From Homalodisca vitripennis (taxonomy: Eukaryota; Arthropoda; Insecta; Hemiptera; Cicadellidae), in assembly GCF_021130785.1 (NCBI RefSeq), contig NC_060208.1, forward strand, positions 51,561,501 through 51,625,500: DNA of 64,000 nucleotides, in the 5' to 3' direction. Positions within the stretch are counted from its first letter, which is position 1. Each line of letters begins with the position of its first letter. A program made the position numbers and the translations under genes. The notes under the pieces were generated by a model, which was not told the DNA's origin, did not search any database, and worked only from the letters and a program-made list of their open reading frames with translations. Positions 1 to 12,224 of the stretch are shown piece by piece.

Positions 1-1927
1 ATCCAAATAGTGGAAAATTTCTCAACACTATAGATTTAATTTCCCACTATAATGAGACCTTGCGTGAGCATATTGGTCGCCATAAGAAAGGGCAGCTCAG
101 CTATTTTTCTCACATAGTACAAGATGAGTTTCTTGATCTCATTGCAAATGCAATTAGAGAAGACATAATTCAGGACATAAAAAAAGCTAAATATTTTTCA
201 TTGATTTTCGACTGTACCCCTGATGTAAGTAAAAATGAACAAATGACTGAAGTCATTCGTTACATTAAATATACTGACGAAGGGCCAGAGGTATGTGAAA
301 GCTTTTTAGATTTTTTTTACTGTGAGTGAAAAAACAGGCGAGGGGCTTTTTGAAAGCATTGCTAAAAAGCTCAAAGAAGATGGTCTAGACTTGATGTTTT
401 GCAGGGGCCAGTCGTATGACAACGGAGCAAACATGGCTGGGAAATACAAGGGTGTCCAGTCAAGGATTGTGCAAGAGAACAAACTAGCCTACTTTGTCCC
501 ATGCTCAGCCCATTCCTTAAATTTAGTTGGGGTTCATTCAGCAGAGGCCTGTGTTGAAGCACAATCGTATTTTGGTATTATAAACAGCCTCTACAACTTC
601 TTTCATGGCTTTACATCAAGGTGGGAAGTTTTAAAACAACATGTTCCCCTTTCGTTAAAATCAGAAAGTAAAACAAGATGGTCAGCAAGGATTGATTCTG
701 TGGAGGTTATTTATAAACATATGGACAAAGTGCTCTCTTCTCTTGAAGACTTAACTACCCATGAGTTCTCATCTCCTGAAACAAGAGCTGAAGCTAAATC
801 GCTACTTAAAAACATGAAAAGGTTTGAATATGTTATTATGACATGCTTTTGGTATTCAGTCCTCAAGAAAATTGATAGAGTTAGCAAGTTTCTACAAAGA
901 GAGGACACAACAGTAGACAATGCTGCAAGAAACATACAAGGTCTTCTAAATGTATTATCTTCAACTAGGGATTTAACTGTTTCAGAGGCAATTGATGAGG
1001 CAACATTTTTAGCTAATAATATGGGCATAACAGCAGAGTACAAGGAAACAAGAAAGAGAAAGAAAAAGAAAATGACAGGAGACACACATGAAGATGATGG
1101 GCCAAATTTTACTGAAGAAGAAGAAGAGCTTTTCAAAAGATCACTCTTTCAAATATGTGATAGAATTATTAGTGAGCTAACTAACAGATATGATGCGTTA
1201 AAAATCGTTGCTGATAAGTTTAATTTTTTTGTGTGGGGATCAAATAAAAAAAATGGATGTTAAAAATTTGAAAAGTAAAGCAAAAGAATTAGCTACAACA
1301 TATGCCAGTGACTTAAATGAAGAAGAGCTTGTGAATGAAATAGAGAGTTTTAAATTTCATGCCTTAAATATGGAAGATGGATTGGAAGACGCAACAGCAG
1401 CATCTTTGCTCAAAATATTGCATAAGAGCAAGTTGAAAGAGGGTTATCCAAACATATATGTAGCTCTTAAAATCTTTCTAACGCTTCCAGTCTCTGTAGC
1501 ATCTGGAGAGAGAAGTTTCAGCAAATTGAAGCTTATAAAAACCTATTTAAGAAATTCTATGAAACAGCAAAGAGTAACTAATTTAAGCATTGTATCAATT
1601 GAACATGAAAGGGCTTCTTTGATTTATTTTGATCAGATAATTAACACATTTGCAGCAAAGAAGGCTGGGAAGATAAAGATTCTATAATTGTTAGTATTGT
1701 TTTTTTTCTAAAACAATTGTATTGTTTTGGATTCATGTAAAATTGTAAAATAGACATTTCTATTTCATTAAAATGACACTTTCTTATTCAACCTAAGTTT
1801 TATTTTATTTCAACCCCATATACAAAGCATATAGTAGTAAAACTTATGGTAAATAGTTTGGTATCGGGGGGGGGGGTGCCAAAAGTCAAGCTTGCCCCCC
1901 CTAGAAGAAATGATAGATCCGGCCCTG
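1..1927 (+). mobile_element. hAT-family transposon, 5' end outside window
   Basis: The right end terminates in gatccggccctg at 1927, the inverse of the CAGGGCCGG-type hAT terminus; 8 bases ctcatgtc follow as the expected target duplication, whose partner is outside the window. It carries a ZMYM1-like hAT transposase (3-1687). Between the stop codon and the terminus is AT-rich sequence plus an 11-G homopolymer. Confidence 0.85.
3..1687 (+). pseudogene. hAT transposase (ZMYM1/DUF4371-like), two frameshifts, 5' partial
   Basis: Open from the first bases of the window, so the N-terminus is outside. Domains in order: DUF4371-type RNase-H start (YFSLIFDCTPDVSKNEQMT), the catalytic-core segments CRGQSYDNGANMAGKYKG and CSAHSLNLVGVHS, a charged insert with a KRKKKKM cluster, and the C-terminal hATC dimerisation domain (LPVSVASGERSFSKLKLIK...). 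Two single-base insertions break the frame: one in a run of eight Ts (about 312-319) and one in a run of eight As (about 1247-1254). Removing one base from each would restore one continuous frame. No other lesions are evident, so the copy is young, or the indels are assembly errors. Confidence 0.9.
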
Positions 1928-2710
1928 CTCATGTCATTTTTAGGATTGACCTTTTGTGAATGACAATGAAGTGAAACATGCAGTTGGTAACTGACTGGAG
2001 CATTTGGCAATGGATTGGTCTCATGCTTCAATAAAAATATTGTTGCTAAAAAAGTTTTTGATCAAAAAGGACATTATTAAAAAAAAAAAAAAATAAGAAC
2101 ATCAAAAGATTATTATGTTTAAAATTACTTAAAAAATATATCTTTTATTAAACATTGTTACTTCCTTATTTTCTTTTGTTTTTTTTTATTTAGGAAAAAC
2201 TGACTGTTTTGTACACCACTTGTACTTTGTAGAGTGCACCATTATGCATGAGGCTCTTAACTCAACATATTGCTACCAGAGCATTTCTTGACAGATGAAC
2301 AGGATTTTACCAAAGATCAATGTAAAAGTAAACAAATATTAATCTGTACAAAAATGTCTACAAGAATATTTTACTCACAACTACAGTTATAAAAAACCAC
2401 GGCTTTGTTGTCCTGACAATTGTCCACATTATGACTAGCTGATCACCAGTAATCACATTGACTTACAACAAAAGATTATCAGTTTTCCTTTCCTTAACAC
2501 ACTAAAGAAGTATCAATATAATTTGGAAATTAATCACTAACCTTATATTAATTGGAATTTTTGCCATAAGTAATGACATTTTTCTAAGAAGACTGAATAT
2601 AACTATTTTTAGTTGTTAAAAACACTGATTGCCACTAAGAGAAACAATCTGATCTCTTCAAAATAACAGGACACACACGAAGTATGAATCAAAAAGGTAC
2701 ACTAACTCAC
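1928..2710. other. CRLF3 intron 5 (part), no further exon seen
   Basis: AT-rich sequence left of CRLF3 exon 5. Contains an A-run near 2080. I see no coding exon, RNA gene or clear transposon end. Confidence 0.5.
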
Positions 2711-2841
2711 CGTAAACTCTATAGAGTGCTGAGGGCCGAATTGTTTCCCTATGGAAGACAGGAGCAAAACTACGTTGTCCAGCTTAGTGGCTATCTTTCC
2801 TTCCACACTAGTGCTGTAGTGTGGGTTGGTGTCAGACCATC
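2711..2841 (-). CDS. CRLF3: CRLF3 exon 5 (codons 279-322, start of SPRY-like region)
   Basis: Fifth coding exon, 131 nt. Acceptor GCTCCAG|GATGG, donor TTTACG|GTGAGT. Joined in phase 1 (C + GA gives Arg279) it reads R-W-S-D-T-N-P-H-Y-S-T-S, then EGKIATKLDNVVLL, and ends FGPQHSIEFT. This corresponds to the vertebrate segment that begins after the FN3 domain (H-E-W-x-A-G...) and ends with ...L-T-F-R-V, the first strands of the C-terminal SPRY/concanavalin-like domain. The exon is too short for a standard ORF search. It ends in phase 0 at codon 322. The family is about 440 residues, so roughly 120 more should be encoded by exons left of the window; I found no further exon between 1 and 2710, which is mostly a hAT element. 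Confidence 0.9.
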
Positions 2842-2934
2842 CTGGAGCAAGCAAAGGTGATCACTTGTTACTTAGGAGACGACATTCTCACATATTCTAC
2901 AAATACTAATAATTAAAGAGACAAATTGGATGGG

Positions 2935-3090
2935 AGAAAAAATCGTTTATTATTACAAAATACGACATTCCCTACTTTTCAACACAATCCCTTCCAACAT
3001 TTACACACTTGTCCCGTTGGATTACAATATCAAGTGCCACCATTAATAGTTTCTATAGTAATTGCAGAGTAGCATATGGTTGCCACATCG
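2935..3090 (-). pseudogene. Possible mariner-type transposase 3' remnant
   Basis: Reading leftwards from about 3035 the sequence gives V-I-Q-R-D-K-C-V-N-V-G-R-D-C-V-E-K and a stop. This resembles the W-x-K-C-V-x-x-x-G-D-Y-V-E-K ending of mariner/gambol-like transposases. It lies inside CRLF3 intron 4. No ends or catalytic motifs are visible. Confidence 0.3.
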
Positions 3091-4544
3091 AACAGCTGAT
3101 AAATACTGTCAAAATATCAGTCAGTCTATTTATAATTTTTTTAAATTATTGTTATCAATTCATTATATAATTTATTATAGATTATCCGATTAATATTTGA
3201 TTATTTTTTATCCATCATACAGTTAATAGTTTATAAGATATATTTTTTTAAGTTGAACTTCCAAATATAAGAATGTTGTTTGGCCAATTATGATCTACTT
3301 ACTATACTTGGACGCTCCAGCCTCATATTCTAGTTGGTATTGATTATGCCTCAAACCTAAGACGACCTAAAACGACTTGTCAATACCGCATGATGCTTGT
3401 TGGCTAGCATTTACGCACCTGATGAGCAATGAGAATAACTCTTCTCCTATATTACGCTATATCTCGGGTTCTAGGTGTCTCTGGTCGAAACAATGTAACT
3501 AGTTCATGTTGAGCTTACTTTTTTGTATCTCTTAAGACGAATATGACTCCAGATTTCAGGAGCCAAGTCTGTAACAGCATCAGATCCCAGACGCTGCACT
3601 AAGAGGAAGGTGAATTGGAGCTTGACCCAATATTTTAAATTAAGTTACAATTTTGATTAATTTGGTTTTAAATTAGTATAATGAAAAGTCAACTAAAACC
3701 CCTTTAAAAATGTTTTTATTGCCATACACCTGTTTCAGTATTCAACCATCATCAGTGTAAATTAACCTCTCAATATATTGGTTTTAAATATATTTTATTT
3801 TTGGTTATAAAATTAATTAATTGATTAATTACATTTTCTTTTTTTAATTCTTGAGAGAAAGAGCAGTTGTCTTCGAACATAGTCCTATAAGGACCTTTGC
3901 ACCTCCCTTACTTATGTTTATGCCCTCAGAATCTGAGACTTTTATAAAAGCCAATCAAATTTGAAGACTACTGTTCCGATATGGTAATTTTATGGTTAAT
4001 TATTTTCATAACAATTTAAAAAAACCAAAATTTCTTTTTAAAATTTTTAAACAACGTTATGAATAAAACATATGGTATTGAAGGGAGGGACTAATTTTAG
4101 ATGTTGACATAACTGAGATGTGATGGCATTGTGAAATTATTTTAAAATTTTCCTTATTTCACTTATGATGTCGACGATTCGTGCATTCGGACGGATGTGT
4201 CTAAAAAATAAGAAATCATTTAAGACCTCGGCTATGACATAAACAAGGGGTGGTATGCGTACAACGGTATGGTTCACTAAATAATTAGCATAAAAGGGAA
4301 TAAAATTTGCGTATCTTACCAGAGCTCTTACTATTAATCAGCCCGTATAAGCGGTTCACACGAGCAAAGAATCGCAGAAACCAAATTGTGGCGGCTCATG
4401 GCGATATTTCATGGCCAAACTTTATACGATATTTTATGTTTTTGATGGCTTCAGAAATAATCTCTAAAGCAACTGACAAGAGCCCCAAAACTGCCCTTGT
4501 AATGCAGTAGAGAAAAGTCAAGAGTGGTCTGTACATCCACTTAC
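3091..4544. other. CRLF3 intron 4, mostly unassigned
   Basis: AT-rich intronic sequence. Near 3730-3770 the minus strand has an actgatgatgg...ctgaaacagg motif like that of the tails of some retroelements, with a related cctgaagatgg...ccgaaatg motif at 21240-21290 on the plus strand; both are weak remnants. Nothing else is supported. Confidence 0.4.
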
Positions 4545-4794
4545 GGAATGCGAGCTGGTGGGTGGTGGCAAGGCGTGGCAGGCTCCAGGCTCCCCACTGG
4601 CCTTGCTCTCCACACCCACAGACTCTGAGCGTGTAAGGAGCCCCTGGCCTCACGTCTCGCACCACACAACTGGTATCAGGACCCCGGTACACGTCTCGGT
4701 ACACGGCAGCGGACCTGTTAGGCACTGGGGTGGGGTGGAAGCCTGCCGCCAGCTGCAGCAGGTATGTGTGGTCATCCACTCCTCTGTCCTCCAC
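4545..4794 (-). CDS. CRLF3: CRLF3 exon 4 (codons 196-279, FN3 core with WGAWS motif)
   Basis: Fourth coding exon, 250 nt, phase 0 in and phase 1 out. Acceptor CACACAG|GTGGAG, donor CATTCC|GTAAGT. It carries the rest of the FN3 domain: VDDHTYLLQLAAG, then DTSCVVRDVRPGAPYTLRVC, then the cytokine-receptor box QWGAWSLPR (Trp262-Gly-Ala-Trp-Ser266). Vertebrate CRLF3 has E-W-S-P-W-S-V-P here. CRLF3 is an ancient class-I-cytokine-receptor-like protein; in insects it has been implicated in erythropoietin-triggered neuroprotection. Family knowledge predicts the same fold here; ligand and role in this species are not shown. The exon is strikingly GC-rich against its AT-rich surroundings. A 135-bp tandem duplication lies just upstream of its acceptor. 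Confidence 0.96.
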
Positions 4795-4802
4795 CTGTGT
4801 GG

Positions 4803-5077
4803 AAAATAGTCAGAATCAGCAATTGCTTTATTCATAAGTTTGTACAGCGTACAATGAATAGTATTATAAATACAAATACTATGACTATATTATACAACTA
4901 AGACTAAAACAATGTTACACAGACACACATTTAATATAAAATAGTCAGAATCAGCAATTGTTTTATTCATAAGTTTGTACAGCGTACAATGAATAGTGTT
5001 ATAAATACAAATACTATGACTATATTATACAACTAAGACTAAAACAATGTTACACAGACACACATTTAATATAAAAT
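4803..5077 (-). repeat. 135-bp tandem duplication, LINE-tail-like
   Basis: Two nearly identical units start at 4803 and 4938. On the minus strand each ends with ATGAATAAAGCAATTGCTGA or a near copy, like the 3' tail and poly(A) signal of a non-LTR element. The array abuts the acceptor of CRLF3 exon 4, so it supplies that intron's terminal 280 bases, including part of the tract upstream of the splice site. Confidence 0.85.
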
Positions 5078-5130
5078 AATACAATAAATAAATCATACAA
5101 ACACTTATACATAACTATTGTTCACACATA

Positions 5131-6459
5131 CGAGGTCCAATCAAAAAGTATCCGACCTCGTCGTGTATCGCGGCTTCTGCTGCCAATAATGAGATAAGAT
5201 TTGTTGCGACAATAGTTCCTACTATGATAAGGAAAGGTACAAAGTCTTATCTTGATCCCCCGACTGGTTCGCCGGAGACGGGTCAGTATGTACTGATAAG
5301 TCAAGTGCGCGTATCGGTTTTCTCTAATTGTGAAGATGACGGAAAAAGTGGAACAACGTTATTGCATTTAATTTTGCATGAAACTAGGAGAAAAACAAAG
5401 TGAGACCATTCGGAAAATTCAGCTAGCATTCGAAAATGAGGCAATGAGTGTTACGCAGATTAAAGAGTGGTATAACCGTTTCAAAAGTCGTCGAACCTAG
5501 GCAGAAAGTGACGCGCGTTCGGGCCGACCAAAAACAAGTCGAACTCCGGAAATCATTGAGAAAGCAAAAGTTTTGATCTGTGAAAATCGTCGAATGACTG
5601 TGGAGGAAGTAAGTACTGAGTTAGATGTCAGTTTCGGATCAGCTGAAGCAATTTTAACGGATGACTTGGGATTGCGCCGGGTAGCCGCAAAATTTGTGCC
5701 AAAATTGCTGACAGACGAGCAGAAGCAACGGCGATTGGATGTTGCCGAGGACATGCTGCAATGTTGTGAGGATGATGCGGACTTTTTGACATCGATAATA
5801 ACTGGACTGGTTGGGTCTATGGATATGACCCTGAGACCAAATTTCAATCATCACAATGGCAGTCTCCCCAGGATACTCGGCCAAAAAAAGCAAGGCAAGT
5901 TCGAAGCAATGTCAAAGTGATGCTTACTGTTTTTTTCGACCACCGTGGAGTTGTGCACCATGAATATGCCCCTGAGAGTCAAACTGTGAATGCACAGTAC
6001 TATTTAAGTGTCCAACGTCGTCTCCGAGATGCGATTCACCGCAAAAGACCTGACTTGTGGGCGTCTCAAAATTGGCGGCTACACCACGACAATGCGCCAG
6101 CTCATTCTTCCCCAGCTCATTCAAACTTTTTTGGCGAAACACGGCACTCCGCAAGTTCCTCAGCCTCCGTACTCTCCAGATATGGCTCCATGCGATTTTT
6201 GGCTCTTCCCCCACCTCAAAAAACCATTGAAAGGCACCAGATTTGAAAGTCGAGAAGCAATTATGAAAAAAACGACGGCTGATCTCATGGCGATGCCGAA
6301 AAGTGATTTTCAAGACTGCTTCCAGAAGTGGAAACGTCGCTGGAATCGTTGTGTTGCTTCTCAGGGTGCTTATTTTGAAGAAAATTAACACCAGCTTTTT
6401 TCAGGTAACTTCAGTTTTACGTTGCACCAAAAGGTAGGATACTTTTTGATTGGACCTCG
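5131..6459 (+). mobile_element. mariner element with intact ends, dead transposase
   Basis: 1329 bp flanked by TA duplications (5129-5130, 6460-6461). The terminal inverted repeats begin CGAGGTCCAATCAAAAAGTA and match over about 28 bp with one mismatch. It holds the mariner transposase pseudogene at 5336-6388. Confidence 0.95.
5336..6388 (+). pseudogene. mariner transposase, multiply disrupted
   Basis: From ATG 5336 (M-T-E-K-V-E-Q-R-Y) there is an early TAA, then a helix-turn-helix region (SVTQIKEWYNRFKSRR) and a second stop. The segment from 5520 is readable (RRVAAKFVPKLLTDEQKQ), with frameshifts where the first catalytic motif I-T-G-D-E should be and again after HHDNAPAH. The tail PQPPYSPDMAPCDFWLFP and RCVASQGAYFEEN is intact. 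The mariner DD34D core is thus recognisable, but the first Asp motif is damaged. It lies in CRLF3 intron 3, antisense to that gene. Confidence 0.92.
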
Positions 6460-7561
6460 TATATTACCTAGTAGACAACTCCAGTTCAAATTCTGTTACT
6501 GAGTAAGGTGCTAAACTTATCAATATTGACTATATATAGTCAAGTCAGCAGCACATTTTATTTTTACTTTTCATACGATACAATCAAAACATCTCAGCCA
6601 AACTCCATGATGATGGATCTTCTTTTGTAATGATGATTGGACATCAATGTAAACATAAAAGTTAATTACAAACTAAAAAAAAAACTCTCGTAACATCACA
6701 TCGTGAAATAAATCTTTTTCTTTGCTTTGAAAAGAAAGTATGAGTTTATCAGTTTTCTGAATAAAAAATGCAAAGCTAACAAAATAAAAGTAAGATAATT
6801 GACAATAATTATTTTACTGATTAGCTACAGTAAAAATTACACCTCTGTTGTACATTAGTTTTATGATTGTTTCATCTTTTAAGTTAACAGTGTTTCTTAT
6901 AAATCTCATAAAACACTTTTGAATAATTTAAAGAATCAAAATAAGCAAACAAATTCCAATATACAATATCTTAATACTTTGTTTGTGTTCTATCTCCCTG
7001 TCTGCAGATTCTTTCTTACAATTTTTAATAAATCACTTAATTTATGTTTTATTCATCTGATCCTATACCAACTTTTATAAAAAATTAAAAAGAAATTGTT
7101 TGACTAGTTTCAAAAGAGCAGCTATTTAAAACCAGGTGCTAAAACCTTTATAAATTAATATTTTATACAATAATTATTAAAAAAGAATCTATTTTGGGAA
7201 CTTCTATAAGGAATAAACCAAAATTGTTCAGAACATGTTGGACATGTATTATAAATTTTGGAAATCATTAATAATATTTTAGTACATTTGTAACAGCTTT
7301 TAAATTAATGGTAACAAAGGTACAATAACATTTTTAATGAGTTGGGTTATTTTGACTGTTACTGTTTACTATTGATTTATTTAAACAATCAACATCAATA
7401 TTTATATACATTACCATAATTTGATATAAGGATATAAACTTTGTAATAGGAAGTGGCAAGGCAACATTTATACATAAAATCACAAAAAATCCCTTTTCCA
7501 ATTTAAGTATAAACATAATAGGCTTGTATTCACCAAACAAAAGAGATATATAAAAGAATCA

Positions 7562-7587
7562 TATGTGTGTGTGTGTGTGTGTGTGTA

Positions 7588-7672
<85 letters not shown>
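7562..7672. repeat. (TG)n/(TA)n compound microsatellite
   Basis: About 50 bp of alternating GT interrupted once by TATG, followed by about 60 bp of AT dinucleotides. It generates spurious Tyr/Ile/His-rich frames. Confidence 0.97.
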
Positions 7673-7675
<3 letters not shown>

Positions 7676-9794
7676 CATATGATTACACTTTAACTAGTTG
7701 CAAGTAGTCTTAAACAATACTTTAGAGTACTTATACTTCCAAGGCACTTAAGGTACCCATAAGCGAGCAAAATAACTTTTGAGGAATGCCTGCACAAGCC
7801 AAGAGTAACATACATATCACAGTTTGCCATATACATCATTTATTACTTTTGAAACAAATATAAAAGAATTTGTTATTTTTCAGATAAGATTTGAACAATT
7901 TCAAGTGAAACACAAAATTCTATGGAACGAACATGATTATTACATTTCTATACAGATATAATATAGTATAAATTTGGAAATGGGGGTGGTTCTGGGCTCT
8001 GGAGAGTCTTGGTGAAGTTATATAAAAACGTTCTCGAAGTACTACCATGAGGTTGAAGACAGAGTTACAATAGGCTGATTTTATATACATTTACTTAATG
8101 TTATGCGTAATATACATTATGGTAAATAGCTTCTAATAAAATTATGAATAACATTAAAACATACAATATAATACATGGATATACACCAAAACACGTACAA
8201 AAACAAGCTAATAACAAAATACATGTGTTTTATAGGCATGTGAACAGAATTGAAGTCAAAATATGATGTATAAATTGATAATGTTAGTTGATTATAGTAA
8301 AATGGGTGCTAAATCAGCCAGTAATAAAATCAAGCTTTTAAAGAGTCTAAATAGTAGTATAGAACATCTATGACAAGTGATTTAAAGTCTTTAGATCTAA
8401 GGATATATGACAGTTTTTATTTTGGTGAGCCTAAAATAATTCATGTGAACACACATCTTCTTCTTTCTTGTTGTCCCATGAGAAAGAAAGTATTTTTAAA
8501 ATGGAGATTGCTCTTAATATTAATAGTGTAGATAACAATATCATAAACAAATAAATAATTTAGCATTACAATTTTCAAGTTTAAAATTTAACAATACACA
8601 TACTTTTCAGTTGCTTAATTATTGAGAAACCCTTAAGTTATAATTATCGATGAATTAACAGAAAAACTCCTTCTTATTATCACAAGGTAAGCTAAATTTA
8701 CTCCATAACAGGAGATAAAGAAATCGTCACTCACTAACATTTCCCAACATCAGCGGTTTATTTCATCAAAATAGTATTTTGGTTCCCACCTAAGATAAGC
8801 TATGCCAACAAGATACGCCTGATATCATCTTTACTACATATTGCTTTGTAACAAAGGAATTGAAAATCTCTTTATTTAAAAAATAAACAAGATTGTATAC
8901 ATTAAATAGCATCAAAGCAATTAACAATGATAAAGTAATTATATGATGTAATTTATTATTTAGAATTTATTGTTATGTAAGTATGCACCAGTAGCAATAT
9001 TCAACAATCTCTTATGTCAAGTTTTAAAGAAAATGATTGTAATAGCAAAACTTTAGGATCAGTCAAATCAATAACGATGAAGGTTTTTCATAATTTTTAT
9101 TTTCATATATCTGCAAACTTTGTAGACCAGTGTAACAGAAAGAGATTGTGACATTATCAAGAACTGGGTTTGAAAGCTAAATCACAAACATGATACAAAT
9201 TCCATTATATTATAATAGGTTATTTTTAAATTACCTTTCTTTTCACCTATTTTAAAATTAGCATGAATGTTTTTAATTTTCAATAACAAAAAATTTTTAT
9301 ATTTATTTATATTCAGCTAGCAGTTACCCTGCACGCGATCTCCTATTGAGTAAAAGATACGTTACAGGCAAATCCTTTATGGTGGCATAATAAACATCCT
9401 TAAAAAATGATTGATTGCCACAGAAAGATATTCCAATCTTCTGATTAATTTCAGGTTATTAAAATTTAAGTTTAAATAGCAATGTTTTGTGGCCATGAAG
9501 TCGGAGTGAAATAGTTTTTATGAGTACCAATGTTATACACGAATTTCTCTGCAGTATTCAGTAATATTTAAATGAATAGCTCTAACAATTTCTGTAACAC
9601 CTGAAATATTTTATGCCAGAGCTGAGGAATACTATGTCTAGTGGAAGCACTTATGGTGTATAGAGGCCTATAATAATTTAGCATCTGAAGTAGTCATGTT
9701 TATGGTATTTCAGGTTTAGTTTGTGAAGAAGCATTATTGGTTTGAATCAATTATTTATATTACACACATGCCATAGAAGAGCTTGTCTTGTTAC

Positions 9795-10200
9795 TACCAT
9801 CAAATAAATATATACATATTCTGTCTGAAAAGCCTACTTTAGTCAAAAAGTGTCTAAGTGTCAAAAATGCCTTTGTAATTTTTTCCTGATGCCTAAGTAA
9901 CGTTTGCATTGTTGCCTCAATCAAGAAAATATATACATATGTTGGTCTGGAAAGTCCACTTCAACCAAAAAGTGTCTACTTCTGGTCATTGTATCTACTT
10001 CTGGTGCAGTAGTAGCATTTGCATTGTTGCTTTGATCAAGTAAATATACAATACTTGTCTGAAAAGTGTACACTTGTAAAAAGGTATTATTTCTGGAAAT
10101 TGAAATTTACTTCTAGTCTAAGTTATTTTTGGGACATAGTAGCATTTGCGTTGCGGTCCCAATTAGAAATTGAGTATACATATCATAAAACGTAGTAGAA
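9795..10200. repeat. Three diverged ~118-bp tandem units
   Basis: Blocks like atcaa(g/a)taaatatatacata + ...gtctgaaaag(c/t)...act...aaaaagtgtct recur at about 9800, 9920 and 10036. They are imperfect and old, with no coding frame. Confidence 0.65.
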
Positions 10201-12224
10201 TATGTAGCCTAATGAAATGGGGTAGACTTGGAAATTTTGCATGTAACCTCAATGAAGCCTATACGCTGTTGCATCATGTGGTGTACTCCTGGCTTGTTAT
10301 ACTGTTGTGTGCTCAGGTATGTGTCTTGAGAAATTGAAATGAAAGGACGTCTGTACTTTTAACTCCATAAAATATATCATCTTACAGTAAATTTTTCATC
10401 ATTTTATCGAGGAAATTTCAGGAAAGATCATATACATTTTAATGCACTTCTGTGGAAAGGTATTAGTTTTGGTACTTAACATTTTCAAAGTGTAAATATC
10501 ATAAAATATGTTGAACTAGAGATATAAGATATTATATATGTTTACATTTGATATAAGATGTAACTGATCCTTGGGCAGTAATTAATGTATCCAATACTAT
10601 CATCACTTATTTATTTTTCAATCAAATTAAACTGTTAATAAAAAATTACAGGCCTTACCAAGGTCCTACACAGCTCATTTGTAATTTTAGGGTCCTCAAG
10701 TATAAACCACAGCACTGATATACTAATATTGTCTCATAATTTATAATAAAGAGATCAATTAAAAACTTATAAATACTTTAATTTTATCAGTGGCAAATTA
10801 TTTATTGTTATACTATTACTCTACATTATGTTTATTTATGTATACATAATTAAGTTCTGTAAGTTGTGAAAACTAATGAACAAATTTAATAATTTGGTAA
10901 CAAAACTTAAATTGTTACATATACTTTTTGTAACTGAACAGCGACTGACTTCTTATACTTTGTCTATGACAAATAGTGAAAGTTGCTTTCTTTGTTTTTA
11001 AACTTTATAAAACTGTGCATACATTTTCATTTTATTAACAGAAGTTGGAACAACCTTAACTGAATTTTAACTTTGTTATCCAAAATTAACCAGAGAGTAA
11101 TGGCCAATATCTTAGCTCTTTTCATGACATTCTGAACACAGTTTATTCTATGATTAGAATTATCAAGACATGAGTATGATTACATACAAGACTTGTTTAA
11201 CTTTTCCTTCAACATACATTTAAAATTGGTTTCAACCCAAACAGATTTTTTATTTTAAATTTCTTTTTTTTTGGGTTTAGAAAACAATTTAAAACTATTA
11301 TATTACAATGAGCAAATGTAATGAATTTGCTATTTTTGCTCACAAAATCACCAGAAAGAATAAGCAGAATGGTGTAACATGTGATGGTTTACAGCTTCTC
11401 ACAAAAGAAAGCACTTGAACCAACCAACCATCTTACGAGACCAGACTTCAAAGACTGTTTTTATTTCTGATAAACAGTAGGTTTGCTCAATACAATCCAG
11501 ATGAAACATCTCTCAACTTCTACTTCAGCTGTCAATTCCATTTAGTAATTAATGATAAAAATGTGTTCTTAAATGCATAAACATATTTACAATGCTACTG
11601 GAAACATTTAAATAAATATCTGATCTTTTACAAGAAGTTTTATTAGAATTTATTTGACAACAAAATATATTCACAACTCTAACATTTTATAAAGTTAATT
11701 AACCTGATAAACTTAACGATTATTTCCCATTTTCTTTACAAAATAGGAAGTAAATGTGAAATACTATAGCTGTTATTTGCAGTCTATCACACACTTCCCG
11801 TTTTGTTCAGCATCTCAAGCATTTCTAAAATTAGTTAAATTAGTGAGTTCTTTTTCATTGAACAAGCATTAAATGGACAGGTTTTGGTATAGTAGTGGTA
11901 GCACAAACAACTGCTACTTCATTTTTTATACTGCCACAAATTTTGATACTGGAGTAAATATAATTTCAGACCAGATGATGTCCATAAAAAAAACTCTAGA
12001 CCTCCCTTTCATGTTAATGTTAGAATAAGCACAGATAGAAAGATTTATTTCAGTAAATGTTAATACAACCTAACATGATCATTTCTGGAGTTGGCTAACA
12101 AGAGGAGGAGAATAATGACATCTGAATGGTCTCTAACGCGGCTCTATCCTAAAAATATCCTATTAAAGTTAAACGTAAAATATAATTAGTTTTATTTTAC
12201 TGTTGAGTGAATTACTTATATATA

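Larger units (their letters stand above)
6462..12224. other. CRLF3 intron 3, gene-free AT-rich stretch
   Basis: About 5.8 kb without a coding region I can support. It holds the microsatellite at 7562-7672 and the degenerate tandem repeats at 9795-10200. Short open frames here reflect low-complexity sequence. Confidence 0.6.

Noticed and set aside
371..1136. Minus-strand frames of 63 and 141 codons
   Set aside because: Antisense shadows of the hAT transposase.
4307..4809. Plus-strand frames of 67 and 83 codons
   Set aside because: The second is antisense to the GC-rich CRLF3 exon 4; the first overlaps intron 4 and has no recognisable feature.
7480..7674. Tyr/Ile/His-rich minus-strand reading frame
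   Set aside because: Produced entirely by the TG/TA microsatellite.
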